Shown here: piece after piece, positions 1-12,355 of the stretch
Numbering within the stretch: position 1 is the first letter of the stretch
How the letters are laid out: each line of letters begins with the position of its first letter
DNA from: Phaeosaccion multiseriatum
Taxonomy: Eukaryota; Ochrophyta, other classes
Direction of reading: 5' to 3'
Length of the DNA stretch: 64,000 nucleotides
Assembly (NCBI GenBank): GCA_965112735.1
Contig: OZ218951.1
Location: 1,550,001-1,614,000 of the forward strand
The notes under the pieces: generated by a model
What the model was told of the DNA's origin: nothing
What the model saw: only the letters and a program-made list of their open reading frames with translations
The model's database searches: none
Translations under genes and position numbers: made by a program

Positions 1-963
1 GGGTCAGAACTGCCAAGGGGGAGGGGGGAGGGGGAGGGGGGAGCACAGCCACGCAAGTCGCGGCCGGGGCTTGACTCCTGCACTGAGCGATCGATCGATG
101 TAGGCGGGCCACTGCCTATTGATTAAGCTCTAATATACAGAAACTATAGCTCTAATATACAGAAACTACAGTTGGCACTGACGATCCAGTCATCCCAGCG
201 CCATGATGAAGGGCTTGAGAGGAGAGCAGCGGCTGCAAGACCTTGAGGGCCTCGGGGGGTGGAGATCATTTATTGACTTAGTGGGGAACATGTAGTAGGG
301 CAGGATCACACTTGTCGAGGCAGCTGCCACCGCCGGCTCTGCAACATTCTCGACACAAGATCACTAGCAAATGAACATTCCTGATCCAAGAGCACATTCG
401 CTTGCTGTCAGCCGTGTGTGCCGCTTGCTACTGGCCTTGCACTTAGCCGGACTCGCTGGGTTATGCCACCCGTCGCTCCGCTGACCCCTCCCCCACTCGC
501 TACGCCGCCCACCTCGCTCCTCGAGACTCCTCCCGCGAGTTTGAGTTTGACTGCATCTCCCCCGCCCCTCCCGCACGCTCACAGTGCCAGCACCTTGCTG
601 CTCTGCGGTTGCTTTTGCCGCTGCTAACCCCGCTCTGCCCCGAGGGGGGCCGGGTAAAGAGCAAAAGCGTCGGAGGGCAAAACTGGAACACTGACACACA
701 ACACTCACAGACCAGGATACTCCCAGAGCTGCTCGTAAAAAATCGATATCGATATCGATATCGATATCCATCCTCCCCGTCAAGCCCCTCCTGCCCTCTG
801 CCCTCGGCCCACCGTCCATCCTTCTCTATACATCCACCCACCCTCCTCTGTGACGGTGGTGTAAGCTCGGACCCTCCACCTCCCTCTCGGGGAGCGCTTA
901 CGTAATGTTAGGTAAGGTGAGTGCAGAGGGGTCAGTTGAGGCGGCTCCATCCAGTGTGTGGCG
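1..963. other. Intergenic region, no supported gene
   Basis: No reading frame here looks coding. It holds two adjacent 22-bp direct repeats (126-147 and 148-169, differing at the last base), a short GATC run near 88-98, and a self-complementary CGATAT tract at about 741-768. A block around 446-480 resembles one at 28923-28955. It lies downstream of the MORN gene and probably includes its 3' UTR. Confidence 0.6.
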
Positions 964-3900
964 CTACGTGTAGTCCACCAGGCGCTGAGCGGTGAGAACA
1001 AAAAAATGTCGAGGTGTTCGAGGTGAGAAGTCGAGTGCGTCGATTGAGGAACCGTTGGGGTCGGTCCAGGGGACAGAGGAGAGGGGCACAAGAGAGGGGA
1101 GGTGGCGGGGCGGGTGGTCATCTAAGAGAGTAAGAGGGGAACGAGGGGCACGTTACTTCAGGGCAAGCGCAAACTCAAACGAAAGTGGGTGCCCAAAGTA
1201 CCCCAAAGGACCAGCGGCATACATGCGTGCGTAGGTGGGTGTGCGTGCGTGAGTGTTCGTTTTTGTGCGTGTGCGTGTGTGCACGTGTGTATGTGTGTTT
1301 GTTTGTTTGTGTGCGTGTGCGCGCATGTGTGTGCATGTGTGTGTGTGCGTGTGTGTGTGCATGTGCGTGTGTGTATGTGTGTGTGTTACCTCCGCAGCCT
1401 TCTCCGCCTCATCTGCTAAGCGTTCTTGTGGCACGAGTTGGTGCATCTCTGAAGTCTCTTCGAAGTAGCTCTGCGCACAGGGGGGGGGGGGCGAGGGAGG
1501 GAGAGGGAGGGGGAAGGAGAGGGACAGAGAGGATGAGGCAGAGGCATGTGGGAGAGGGAGGGAGAGGGAGGGGGGATGGACGTTGGGGGAGCAACCCTTA
1601 TACCCTGTACTACCAACCCCTGTACAATGCTTACCTGCACGATGCTGCTGATGACGGTTCTGTTGGAGATGGCCCCTTGCTCCTCTGCCAAGGCGTCGAG
1701 TTTGTCCGCCGCCTCCGCAAGCGCCGTCGGATCGTCCACGTCCCTCCCCGTCATGCCCATGAGTTGCTGCACGTTGATGTCACGCCGCTTGTACACCTGG
1801 TGAAGAGGGAGTGGGGAGGAAGGGAGGGAGGATGGCAGTGGATGGCGAGCAGTTGGAGGTGGTAGTGGATGAGTTGGGATGGCAGAGGAGGGCAAAGGTT
1901 CGACCCTTGTCTCCTCCCCTCCCCTGTTCTCCCGCCCCCCCCCCCTTTCCCTTCCCTTCCCTTCCCCTCCCCTCCCCTCCCCTCCCCTCCCCTCCCCTCC
2001 CCTCCCCTCCCCTCCCCTCCCCTCCCCTCCCCTCCCCTCCCCTCCCCTCCCCTCCCCTCCCCTCCCCTCCCCTTCCCTTCCCTTCCCTTCCCTCCCCTCC
2101 CCTCCCCTCCCCTCCCCTCCACTCCCCTCCCCTCCCCTCTCCTCCACTCATCTTACCGCCTTGACGTCTTCGAGGTCCTTAGGGTTCCAGTGGTCGTCAG
2201 TCATCGCTTCAGAACAAATCTTGACGTGTCGGTGGTGAATGCGATTCTTCCGCTTCTCAATGGCCTGAGTTAGTGAGTCAGTGAGTCAGTCACTCAGTCA
2301 GTCAATAAGTCAGTGAGTCAGCCAGTCAGTGAGTCAGTGAGTCAGTGAGTGAGTCAGTGAGTCAGTCAATGAGTCAGCGAGTCCGAGTCGTCCCGGTGGG
2401 TAAGGGTATTGAAGTACGAGAGAGTATAAACGTATGTCGTGCTCTTCTCTCTCCCCCACCCACCCACCCACCCACCCACCCACCCTCTCACCTGTCTGAG
2501 CAGTACGTCATACTTATGGTAAAAGTCCTGCGTCCTTTGCCTTCTCAGTATGGAGAGCTCCTCTCTACGCTTCATTCGGTCGATGGCGTGCATCAAGGAA
2601 TCCTTGCGGTTACACCCAATCTAAGGGCAGAGAGAGTGGGCATGAGTGGGTGTACGTGGGTGTGAGTGGGTGTGGGCGGGTGTGAGTGAATGTGCCGTGG
2701 ATGTGAGTGTGCATCATTCGGTCGATGGTGTGCATCAAGGAATCCATGCGGTTACACCCAATCGAAGGGCAGAGAGAGAATGGGCATGAGTGGGTATTGA
2801 GTGGGCATACGCATCTCACCATGCACACCCCGCCGGTCCTGTTGAGGTGGAGTGAGCTGCCGTAGCGCAGGAACCTTCATACAGCACAGCACAGCAAACA
2901 AGTTGGTGATCCAGCACAGCACAATAGAGCAGTTGGTGATCCAGTACAGCACAGCGTGCAGGAGCGGACGAGAGACAAGAGGGAGGGAGGGAGAGAGGGC
3001 GACGCAGCGATGCAAAAAAAAATGGCCCTTCCTTCCTACCTCTCTCCCTCACTCACTCACTCACTCACTCACTCACTCCCTCACTCCCTCCCTCCCTCCC
3101 TCCCTCCCTCCCTCCCTCTCTCACTCCCTCTCTCACTCACCCCCCTTTCCAGACGCCCTCGTAGGTCTTGCTGCTCATGGTCATCTTCCTACCCGTCTTC
3201 GGATCATACGCCTCCCTCACATTGCCCCTCCACAGGCTGCCGGGGCCGAAGCGATCGTCGTCGAGGAAGTATCCTTCAAATCTTCATGTCACACCACGGA
3301 AGGTCAGGATATATGAAGGGTTGGGGTGTGATGTATTTAGGGCAGGAGGGAGGAAAGTGGGGGGGGAAGGAGGGGGGAGGGAGGGGATATGTGGGGTTAT
3401 GTAGGGTTATGTAGGGCTATGTAGGGTTATGTAGGGTTGTGTAGGGTTGTGTAGGGTTATGTAGGGTTATGTAGGGTTATGTAGGGTTATGTAGGGTTAT
3501 GTAGGGTTATGAAGGCAGAGTCAGAGAAGCGGTCGATATTACCACCCCACAGAGTAAGCCACCCAATAGCCCCAAACCCATGCCAGCCCCGTCCACCTCA
3601 CGCACGCACGCACGCACGCACGCACGCACTCACTCACTCACGCACTCACGCACTGACTTCCCCCTTCCCTGGCTCACTCACTCATTCCAACACTCACTCA
3701 CGCACTCACTCACGCACTCACGCCCTCACTCACTCCCCCACTCCCTCCCTCACTCACTCCCTCCCTCCCTCCCCCCTTCCCTCTCCCCCTCACTCACTTG
3801 TTCCCTCCAGGAAAGATGCAGGTCCCAAGACCAGCCTTCTCTCCATTCTCCCAATCCCCGACGTACTCGCCCGTCTCCGGATTGCTGCTCCTCCCCTCTC

Positions 3901-6900
3901 CGTGCAGCCCACCGTGCCTCCACGCTCCTTCAAACACCTGCCCCACGATGTCTCTCTCCTTGCCATCAGGTCCATGAAGTTCACCGTCCTTGAAAGTTCC
4001 CGTCTTTGTCTCCCCGAGGGCGTTGCAGTACTCGCCTGGTGGGGGTGGGGGTGGGGGTGGGGGGAGGGAGGGAGGGAGGGAGGGAGGGAGGGAGGGAGGG
4101 AGGGAGGGAGGGAGGGAGGGAGGGAGGGAGGGAGGGAGGGAGGGAGGGAGGGAGGGAGGGAGGGAGGGAGGGAGGGAGGGAGGGAGGGAGGGAGGGAGGG
4201 AGGGAGGGAGGGAGGGAGGGAGGGAGGGAGGGAGGGAGGGAGGGAGGGAGTGAGGGAGGGAGGGAGAGCGGGTTGGGTGTAATGAGGTCACACCTACTCA
4301 TCATACTTACATTTACACTTCAGGCGCACACACGCACATACACGCACATACAGGCCACACACACACACGCACGCACACACACACACACACAAGCACACAC
4401 ACACACACACGCACACACACACACGCACACACACGAACACACACACACATCCATACACACAAACACACACACACACGAACACACACACACATCCATACAC
4501 ACAAACACACACACACACACGCACACACACACGCACACACACGAACACGCTCATACACATACACACAAACACACACATATATATATACGTACCCTGTCCC
4601 TCTATTCTTCCGTTCACCATTTCGCCGAAGTAGGCGGAGCCATCGGAGAATTTGATCTCTACCTCTCCCTGCGGTCCGGTCGTTGAGGGAGGGGAGGGGG
4701 ATGGCAGTGGATGGGGATGCGGCCGAATGCGGTGAAAGGCAAAGAGAAGCGAAGGGGTTGGAGCGGACATGCAGCAGCAGCAGCAGATGCAGCAGTTGGT
4801 GATACAGCAGCAGCAGATGCAGCAGAAGCCGTTGGTGGTATAGCAGACCGGAAACAAATTCAGAAACAGAGTGCAAGGCTTAGAACAGAGGAGGGGAGGA
4901 AGAGAGACAGCATGATCACCCACCACACACCACCACCACCGGTTGGTGATACACAGCAGCAGCAGCAGCAGCAGAGCAATGGCAGTAGCAGTTGGTGATA
5001 CATACCGGTGACGTACTCCTGCCTGCCGCCAACCCAACCCATTCCCAGCCCCCTCACCACTTCACCCCTTCACCCCTTGCCCCCCTGACTCACTCCCTCA
5101 CTCACCTGCAGTACTCCGTCGCCGTATCTATTCTCATGCAGGGCTTGGTCTGGGAAGCGGCTTCTCGGATGAAAGTCTCCTCTAATGTCGTCACCATTCC
5201 CGCAGTGTAAGTGCCCCTCCCCGAACTTGATGCCCCGCTTCACCTCTCCCTCGAAGGCTCCCTCTGTTGAGTACCGCAGGCCATAGCCGTCCTCCTTACC
5301 CTCCTTCCACTGCCCGTGGTAGAGGTAGAGACGATCACCCGCAAAGGGCACCTCTTCTCGCTCCTCCTCCTCCTCCTCCTCCGTCTGCCCCCCATCCATC
5401 CCCGTAGTCGTCGCCAACGCTCCTGTTGCTGCTGCTGTACCCCCAACTGTTGCTGCTCCTGGCGTCGTGGAGCCCGCCCATCCGCCGCCCATATGTATTG
5501 CACGACTACCTTTGCCTCTGCCCTGCTGCTGCTCTATTGCTGCGTCAAGCTCTCTCGTAAGACCAAGCCCCGCCTGTGCCTTCGCAGCAGTAGCAGCAGC
5601 AGTTGGTGATACAACAGCAGCAGCAGCAGTAGCACGACCGGTCGTGCCCCCTGTTGTTGCTGTCTTACCTCCTCCTCCTTCTCCTCCTCCTCCTCCTCCT
5701 CTTGTGCCTGCTCTTCCCTCTGTCCCCCCCTTCCTCTTCCCTCTCGGAGCGTGTCGTCTCCTTACTTGTTTCCTCTGCCCAAAGCCGTGCTGCAGCCTCG
5801 TCACCTCCACCCCTCGCATGTTGGCGATGAAGTCCGTACACCGCGGAAGGTAGGGCTTGCTTCCGTCGGGCACTTCGCCTCGGCCGACCCAGGTGGGCTG
5901 AGCGTCAACGGCTACAGCGAGCTGTAGAGAGGGATGGACCGGGGTTCAGGGAGAGGGGTTAGGGGGTAAACATATTGACTTACTGGAAGGAACCAACCTA
6001 ATAAGTACGTAATCGTGTGTATGTGTGTATGTGTGTGGGTGGGTGGGGAATGAAGGGAAGAGTGGGTGGGGGTGAGTATGGAGAGAGTGAGGGAGCGCGG
6101 AGAGATTGGGGAGTGGGTGCGATAGAGAGAGAGACATACACACACATACACATATATGGATACACCCACCCACCCACACACACCCACACACACACACACA
6201 CACACACGCCCACCTTGATGCCGGGCCAGTCCATCTTCTTAACGAGAAGGTCCTCAATGCCGTCGGCGAAACCAAACAGGATCTTCACAAAGAAGGAGCG
6301 CACACCGCGAGTGGGATCCTCGCTGGCCTGGTGATAGGGAAGGGAGGGATGGATGGCAGTACATGGCAGGGGACGCGGGGGAGGGGAGAGGTGAGAGGGT
6401 TTGGGTGGGTGGCTGTTTGGGTTAGTGACTGGTGGGTGTTAATGTGTGTGTTGCTGTCGACAGATAGGTAGACAGATAGATGGATAGATAGGTTGGTAGA
6501 TTGATAGATGGATGGATAGATGGATAGACAGAGAGATACATTGGTAGATACATAGATAGGCAGATACGTGCATGCCAACATACCACTTCGAGCTGAATGC
6601 CGTCGGACCTCGCGTCTCCGTCAATCTTGGCGAGGTAAGCCTGCAGCTCCTCCAGCTCAGTCTCCTTCTCGTCCTGGTGATATAGTGAAGGGAGGGCCAG
6701 TTGTGAGGAGGACAGCGCCAAAGGGCGACAAGCTTGACGGGGGATTTGGTGTGGGGGGTGGGGGGTGGGAGTTCGGAGCTGAGGGTGCGGTTGTGGGGAG
6801 TGACCGATCTGGTCTAGTCTACCAATATCAAACGCATCGAAACACGCAGAGAACATCGACATCGATGGCTACCTTTCCATTTGACCCTCTTTACCTACCT

Positions 6901-8114
6901 TCCTTTGCGTGAGGTCAGCGTACATATCCTCTCTCATCTTGACGGCAATTTCCTCAGCGTACTCAGTGACTTCATTGGTCATCCCCCCCACCGTGCCGAA
7001 CTTTGCATATCCGACTCGCGACAGCCTGTGAGCCAGCTTCTTGCACTCCACTTTCAGAGCCTCGATGGCCATTTTCACCTGCCGAGGACAGCGCCATGCA
7101 TCATGAGAAGAGGGGTTGGGAGTGGGGTGGGGGTGGGGGGGGGGGGGGGGGGGCGTGGGGGGGTTACTCTTTTGTTCACTTGTTGTGTCCAAAAGGTTGG
7201 CGTGTTACACACTAGGAAGAAAGGAGATGTCCCAGTATCTACATTGAGTGTGTACATATCTACATTTGTAGTAGATAGAGAGAGGATGTCTCAGTATCGA
7301 GATAGTATAGACAGAGAGAGATGTGTGTAGGAACAAAAGGCCCGCCTGACCCCACAGCTCCACACCACCAGCACACAGCCCACACACCTTCCACAACAGT
7401 CCACACATTCCACACATAGTCCACACACAGTCCACACACAGCCCGAGCGACGTGGGTGCGTGCATGCGTGCTTAGAAAGCGGGTGACTTCGTCAGACAGG
7501 CAGTGGGGTCACAGTCATCACAGCCAAGCCGGCAGCACCCACACCCCTTCCCCTCCGCCCTCTCCCTCCCTCCCTCCCTCTTTCCCCCCCCTCACCCTCT
7601 CTGTGACTGTACCTCATCGATTTCCGCGTTCTCCTCCAGCGCCCCGAATCGGAGCCACTCCTTCAAATCCGCGGCAGTGACTTCGTACCCAGCCCCCGAG
7701 TCAACAAACATGGGCACGTTACGTAGCGTGAATCGCAAGTCGCCGTGGTAGCTCTGGTCATCCGCTGCATCCGTGACCGCGCGTCTCTCCATGGGCACGA
7801 CAATGTAGTCCCAGGGAGCCTTGAGACACCGAGTCTGCATCTCTTCCAACCATACCACTTCCTTGGTTTTGTGCTCCTGCACGTGGTCTGGTGTGACGGG
7901 GTAGCGGGCCTTGCGGCAAAGGTCACGGATGAACTCGGGCGCTATCTTTTTACGCGGGATTTTCCAAGCACAGCTGATATTGGAGTTGAGGAGAGGGGCG
8001 GGGAGCGGGCGGCAAGGGGGGGTAGAGGAAAGCAAAGACAGACAGACACATACAGAGAGAGAGAGAGAGGGGGGGGGGGGGGTGAGGCTTTCCTTTCTGG
8101 CTGTGATCTCATTC

Positions 8115-8157
<43 letters not shown>

Positions 8158-8777
8158 ATCCGGAATAAAAAAGGAGCAGACTAGATGCCACCCAAGAGGT
8201 CTCGGGGCATGCCCTCTGTTCTGCATGAGGCTTTGCAACTCAGAGACAAGGGCAACAGCCCCTTGCCTGCCCGGAGGAGAGTTGGCGCGCAGAGCCACGG
8301 CCCCCCAAAACAAAGCACCACCCTTTGTCCTCTTCCCTCCCTTTCCAGGCATGGGATTGTGCCCGGTCCCTACTCTCTACATAGGCATCCGCCCACTCTA
8401 CTAACTGCGCTGTACTGCAGTACTTTAGGACCGGGCAGATCCCCTCCGCCCTCCTCTCTACTGTGCTGTGTACTGTAAGTGCATCCGCCCTCCATTCTCT
8501 CTCTCTACTAACTGTACCGTACTGTAGTATATTGTACCTTAATTAGATGTGCTGTGTACTGTACCTACACTACCTCTGTATTACCTTACTGCACTCACCC
8601 GTTTGGCGTCTCGCCAAAGTCGTCCACGAGGCGCAAGTGGATCTCCTCATTCCACCACACCTTCTTCTTGTCCGCTTCTTGCTGTATCGCCTTAAGGGTC
8701 TTCCCTGGCATTCCAATGGTTCCTTTGGTCTCATTGATCTGCGAGCGCATCAGCGCAAGCTCGCTGACGTCCCCCAT
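964..8777 (-). CDS. MORN-repeat protein, 15 exons, about 916 aa
   Basis: Exons in transcript order: 8599-8777, 7613-7973, 6899-7078, 6584-6673, 6214-6327, 5106-5921, 4593-4668, 3798-4035, 3141-3281, 2820-2874, 2492-2620, 2157-2264, 1635-1796, 1390-1470, 964-984. Phases agree at every junction and the sum is 2751 nt. The ATG at 8777 was chosen over one 24 codons upstream because its context (AACCATGGGG) is good. The first ~310 residues are charged and helix-rich. A low-complexity stretch with an RKQVRRRH basic patch follows. MORN repeats occupy roughly residues 505-750, with units such as [28 protein letters not shown] and [14 protein letters not shown]. The tail is charged and helical. MORN repeats usually mediate membrane or cytoskeletal scaffolding; the substrate or partner cannot be told. 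The last exon encodes only RLVDYT and is the least certain part. Confidence 0.8.
1930..2150. repeat. CCCTC pentanucleotide tract in MORN gene intron
   Basis: Almost pure CCCTC repeats with a few CCCTT variants. It lies in the intron between the exons at 2157-2264 and 1635-1796. On the coding strand it is GGGAG-rich and could form G-quadruplex structure in the pre-mRNA. Confidence 0.9.
2268..2385. repeat. GTCAGTGA-type tandem repeat
   Basis: Imperfect 4/8-bp repeat of AGTCAGTG units in an intron of the MORN gene, starting just outside the acceptor of the exon at 2157-2264. Confidence 0.8.
2714..2793 (-). pseudogene. Duplicated exon fragment with dead splice acceptor
   Basis: This stretch repeats 2573-2651 at an offset of about 141 bp. 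The source contains the 5' part of the MORN-gene exon at 2492-2620 plus its upstream intron. In the copy the acceptor CTTAG reads CTTCG, so the AG is lost. The copy lies wholly within the intron 2621-2819 and is probably not spliced into the mRNA. Confidence 0.75.
3391..3510. repeat. 10-bp minisatellite GTAGGGTTAT, 12 units
   Basis: Twelve consecutive 10-bp units with only a few substitutions (TTGT, CTAT variants). The unit contains TAGGGTTA, which resembles telomere-type repeats but has a longer period. It lies in the MORN gene intron 3282-3797. Confidence 0.9.
4061..4266. repeat. GGGA tetranucleotide tract
   Basis: About 200 bp of nearly pure GGGA. On the coding strand of the MORN gene it is a TCCC polypyrimidine run lying just upstream of the acceptor of the exon at 3798-4035, where it may act as an extended pyrimidine tract. 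Confidence 0.95.
4325..4586. repeat. CA dinucleotide-rich tract
   Basis: Imperfect CA microsatellite with ATCC and GAACA interruptions, in the MORN gene intron 4036-4592. A similar CA/TG tract is at 1230-1385. Confidence 0.9.
8056..8155. repeat. GA dinucleotide tracts and G run
   Basis: Two GA runs separated by an unrelated segment, with a short G run after the first. They lie in the first intron of the MORN gene (7974-8598). No coding signal is seen in this intron. Confidence 0.85.
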
Positions 8778-9731
8778 GGTTGCACAGCCTTGGTAAGGGG
8801 GGCAGAAAACACTGACGATTTCCTGTCTGACTAAGCGCAACGCCAGCACCCTTCCTTCAAGTAAGAGAGCTGCTTCTGCCCGAAGAATGCTCCATTGTCT
8901 CTCCCTTCAACGAAAGCAGACGACTCTGGGGCTGGGCGATGGGCAGTTGAAAGAGGAATTGTCAATGAAAAAAAATTGGACTCGACACCGAACCCATGAG
9001 GTATCGATTTTCGACGTTGGGATAATTGATAATTGATTGTGGGAATAGTGAGAGCGCTGTGTGTAGAACCTGTACACAAAGAGGCTGAAGGGCTGCGGAA
9101 TCTACCTACCTATTCTCCCAACCCATCATTTCCCCCCAGCCATCTGATCGGCGGCGAGCGGAAGCTGGGGAAGGCTGCGTTAGAGAACACCTCAGAGAGG
9201 GGAAGAGAACGAGTGTACCGCTTTCGACCGACGGAAAGCAGTAGCAACAGCGTGAGCAGCATCAGTAGCAGCCTTTGTGCGGGTTCACGAAGATACACCG
9301 TGAGTTGTGGGAATAGACATACATCGGTGAAAGGACCGCGAACAGCGACGACAGTAAAATTGCAGCGGGGACTTCCCCCTTCGCTGCGCGTGACCACCAC
9401 GATCACCAAGTGAGCGGACTAGCTCGCACCATCCTAGGGACGAGGATCTTCACCCCTCATTACGGCGAGGTCGCTGGCTCGGACCAAGAGCCACTATCAG
9501 CGAAGTATCTCGCTCCCTCGCCCACCCCGACCTCCCCTTTGATACGTGGAGGGCCGCAGACCCATCGGGGGCCCTCTCCTGCTGCTATCCTTCCCTCGGC
9601 TCTGCGTTACAACAGAGGGAAAGGGGGCGGGATTTTTGTGGGAGGCTAGAGGCGTCATCTCGTCTCGTCTCGTCTGTGAGGAGACGAGAGGCCGGAGAGA
9701 GACACGTGGGCCAGCAAGGAAGGACGGGGGG
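8778..9731. other. Divergent intergenic region between MORN and VMP1-like genes
   Basis: About 950 bp separate the two divergent start codons. No coding feature is supported. Regulatory sequence for both genes presumably lies here. Open frame continues upstream of 9732 to an ATG at 9546, so a longer VMP1-like N terminus is not excluded. Confidence 0.5.
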
Positions 9732-12355
9732 ATGGGTATTATTGAGCGGAGAGACAGCGACGCCTCAACAACAACCGCGTACAGTAGTAGTAGTAGCGGC
9801 AGCAGCGAGGGAAGTACAAGTAGAATGCTCGCGGCCCATGGGAGGAGGAGTAGTATGGACATGTTGCCCAACGAGCTACGCCTCCTCATTGAACAAGAGC
9901 GGGCGAGGATGCGAGAAAAGCGGCGGAAAATCACTCTGCTCCAGCAGCCCATCACCACTCTTCGTCTCTTCGGCAACGTCTTTGGCGACTGGTGTCGCAC
10001 TACTTTACACATGATGGCCACCCACCCCTTGACGGTCTTCCTCCTCTTTCCCCTCTTCATGCTCTGGATAGTGCTTGAGGTGGTGGAGAACCCTTACCGC
10101 GCCCCCATTGATGAGGCGGAGAAGTGGATTGCATTTGCCGTGTGGTGGATTGGCTTGGGCATCATTTCTTCCGTGGGCCTGGGCACGGGAGTGCCCACCG
10201 GGGTCCTCTTTCTGTTCCCGTACATTATGAAGGTGGGTGGGTGCGTACGTGGGTGGGCGCGTGCATGATGGTATGGTAGGAGACAGTTGGAAGGCCAGTT
10301 GGAATGCATGCTATCAAGGACATGGTATAGCCAGTGGTGGTCGTGCTGCGTGTGCTGCCCGCGAAAGGGCCTTGTGTACACTGACGGACGGACACTCACT
10401 CACTGACACGATGAGAGACGTCTTGTTGTGTCACTCAGAGTGCCCCTTCTCGCCCTCCTTCCCTCCCTCCCTCCGTCTCCCCCCTTATCTTCCTCCCCAC
10501 CTCATCACCTCCCTCCCTCTCCAGAACTGCCTTGCTGCTCAGGAGTGCGGCACACTGGCTTTCGAGGCCCGTGGGGACATGTGGTTCCGGCAGGACGAGG
10601 CTCTCTTCAGCTGTCCTGACACTGTAAGTCAACAAAACCCCGACGACTTCTCCTCGGACGAAGCTCTCGGTGAGACAGAGGCAGCAGCAGCCGCAGCAGC
10701 AGCAGCGGCGGCAGCAGCAGCGGTGACCTTCTGGAGTATTATCTGGAAGATATACCCGGCCTGCGTCCTGTGGGGCACGGGAACTGCGGTGGGCGAGATC
10801 CCGCCCTACGCCCTGAGCCGTGCTGCCCAACTCGCCAGACTGGCGGGGGAGGACATTGAAGGCGACAGCGAGTTCAAGGTGCGTAGTAAGTCCATGGGTG
10901 ATGGTGCCTAGTAAGTCCATGGGTGGGGGTGGGGAGTGAAGCGCGAGGGAGGTGTGGGGAGAGGGGAGGCGGTGGGTTGGGTAGTAAGCCAATGAATGGG
11001 CTTAGCGAAGCGAGGCTGGGGTTGGGGGTGAGGATTTGGGGGGGGGGGGGCAACGGGTGGGCGGCAAGAGAGATGAGGGGAAGGGAGGGGGGAGGGGGGT
11101 GGGTCTCTTCTGTGAACTTAGCTTACCGCAAATTTCCGCGCTTGCCTCTTGCTCTTGTTGCTGCTGCTGCTGCTGTTGTTGTTGTGTTGCTGCTGCTGCT
11201 GCTGCTGCTGTTGTTGTTATTATTGTGGTTGCTTGTTGTTATGGTTGTTGTTGCTTGTTGTTATGGTTGTTGTTGCCCCCCCTCGTCTCGGGCAGGAGCT
11301 GGCAGAGGCCGATGCTGCAAACGTGGGGCGGTGGGACGTCGTCAAGAGGATGAAGATGTGGATGATTTGCTTCCTGGAGAGGTAGGTGGGAGGAGGGTTG
11401 ACTGTGACCATGCCACACAGCACATATGGTATGGTAACACTTATTTGGCTCCAAAAGAGGCGAAAGAGGACCGCACTTGGGTGTCTCTTCCTTCTCTCTT
11501 CCTCTCTGCCTCCCTCTCTCTCTCTCCTAACCCCCACGTTCGAACTCTCTCTTTCTTTTCGCTCTTTCTCTTCCCCAACCTCCCCACCCCGTCCCTCTCC
11601 CTCTCTCCCGTCTCTCTTTCTCCCCCCTCCCCGATGCACCCTGTACCCTCAGATACGGTTTCACTGGAGTGTTTCTCATGGCGGCGTGGCCCAACATGGC
11701 CTTTGATTTGTGCGGTATCTGCTGTGGCCACTTTCTCATGCCGTTTTGGACCTTTTTCGGGGCAGTCTGGCTGGGAAAGGCCGGGGTGAAGGTGATGGTG
11801 CAGGCTATCTTCTTCACGATGCTCTTCTCCGACAACCATCTCGGGGCATTCGTTGACATGGTGTCGAACCTCACCCCCTCGGACTGGAGGGTGGGCCCCC
11901 TCCTTCACAAAGTGCTGAGGGATGGCAAGGCGCGCTTTCACAACAAGCAGCAGCAGCAGCAGCAGCAGCATGTAGCAGCCGCGGAGGGCGAGGAGGGACT
12001 TTTGGGGGGTGTGGGTGTGGGTGTGGGCGGTGTTGGCGACGGAGCGGATGAGGAAGACGATGGGATGGGCAAGGTGCTCGCGCAGCTCACGGCGGCGTGG
12101 AAGGTGGTAATGTTGTCCTTCATTCTCGGCTTTGCGGTGTCGTGCGTGAACCAGTTCGCGCAGAGCAAGGCGAGGGCTCTGGATGAGGAGCAGATTAGCA
12201 ACATGAAGCAGGAGGGAGTTGCAGCTGCAGCAAGAACAGCAGCAGGAGCGAGCGCCGGGGGGGGTGAAGGAGCGGGGGAGGCTGCAGCAGACGATGCCGT
12301 ACCACCAACTGCTCCAGCAGAGGCTACCGATACGCTCACAAAGAAGCACAACTGA
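9732..12355 (+). CDS. VMP1/KMS1-like vacuole membrane protein, 4 exons, 547 aa
   Basis: Exons 9732-10232, 10525-10878, 11296-11381, 11653-12355; all phases agree (1644 nt). The family is ER multi-spanning membrane proteins of the VTT/DedA superfamily, acting in autophagosome formation, lipid transfer and secretion (VMP1 in animals, KMS1 in plants). Diagnostic stretches are GLGIISSVGLGTGVPTGVLF, LWGTGTAVGEIPPYALSRAA and DLCGICCGHFLMPFWTFFGA. The first two correspond to the family's SSVGLGTG and GTAxGElPPY motifs. Hydrophobic segments also occur near HPLTVFLLFPLFMLW and MLSFILGFAVSCVNQ. Unlike animal VMP1 it has a poly-Ala insert in exon 2 and a Gln/Gly/acidic insert before the last membrane segment. 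The C-terminal tail is Ala/Gly-rich and ends KKHN. Confidence 0.88.

Noticed and set aside
3981-4304. Open frames of repeated REGG or LPPS units (also at 46681-47361)
   Set aside because: They are translations of GGGA/TCCC tracts lying within introns of well-supported genes.
9546-9731. N-terminal extension of the VMP1-like protein
   Set aside because: The frame is open but its composition is low in complexity, and the family normally starts close to the membrane region; retained only as an alternative.
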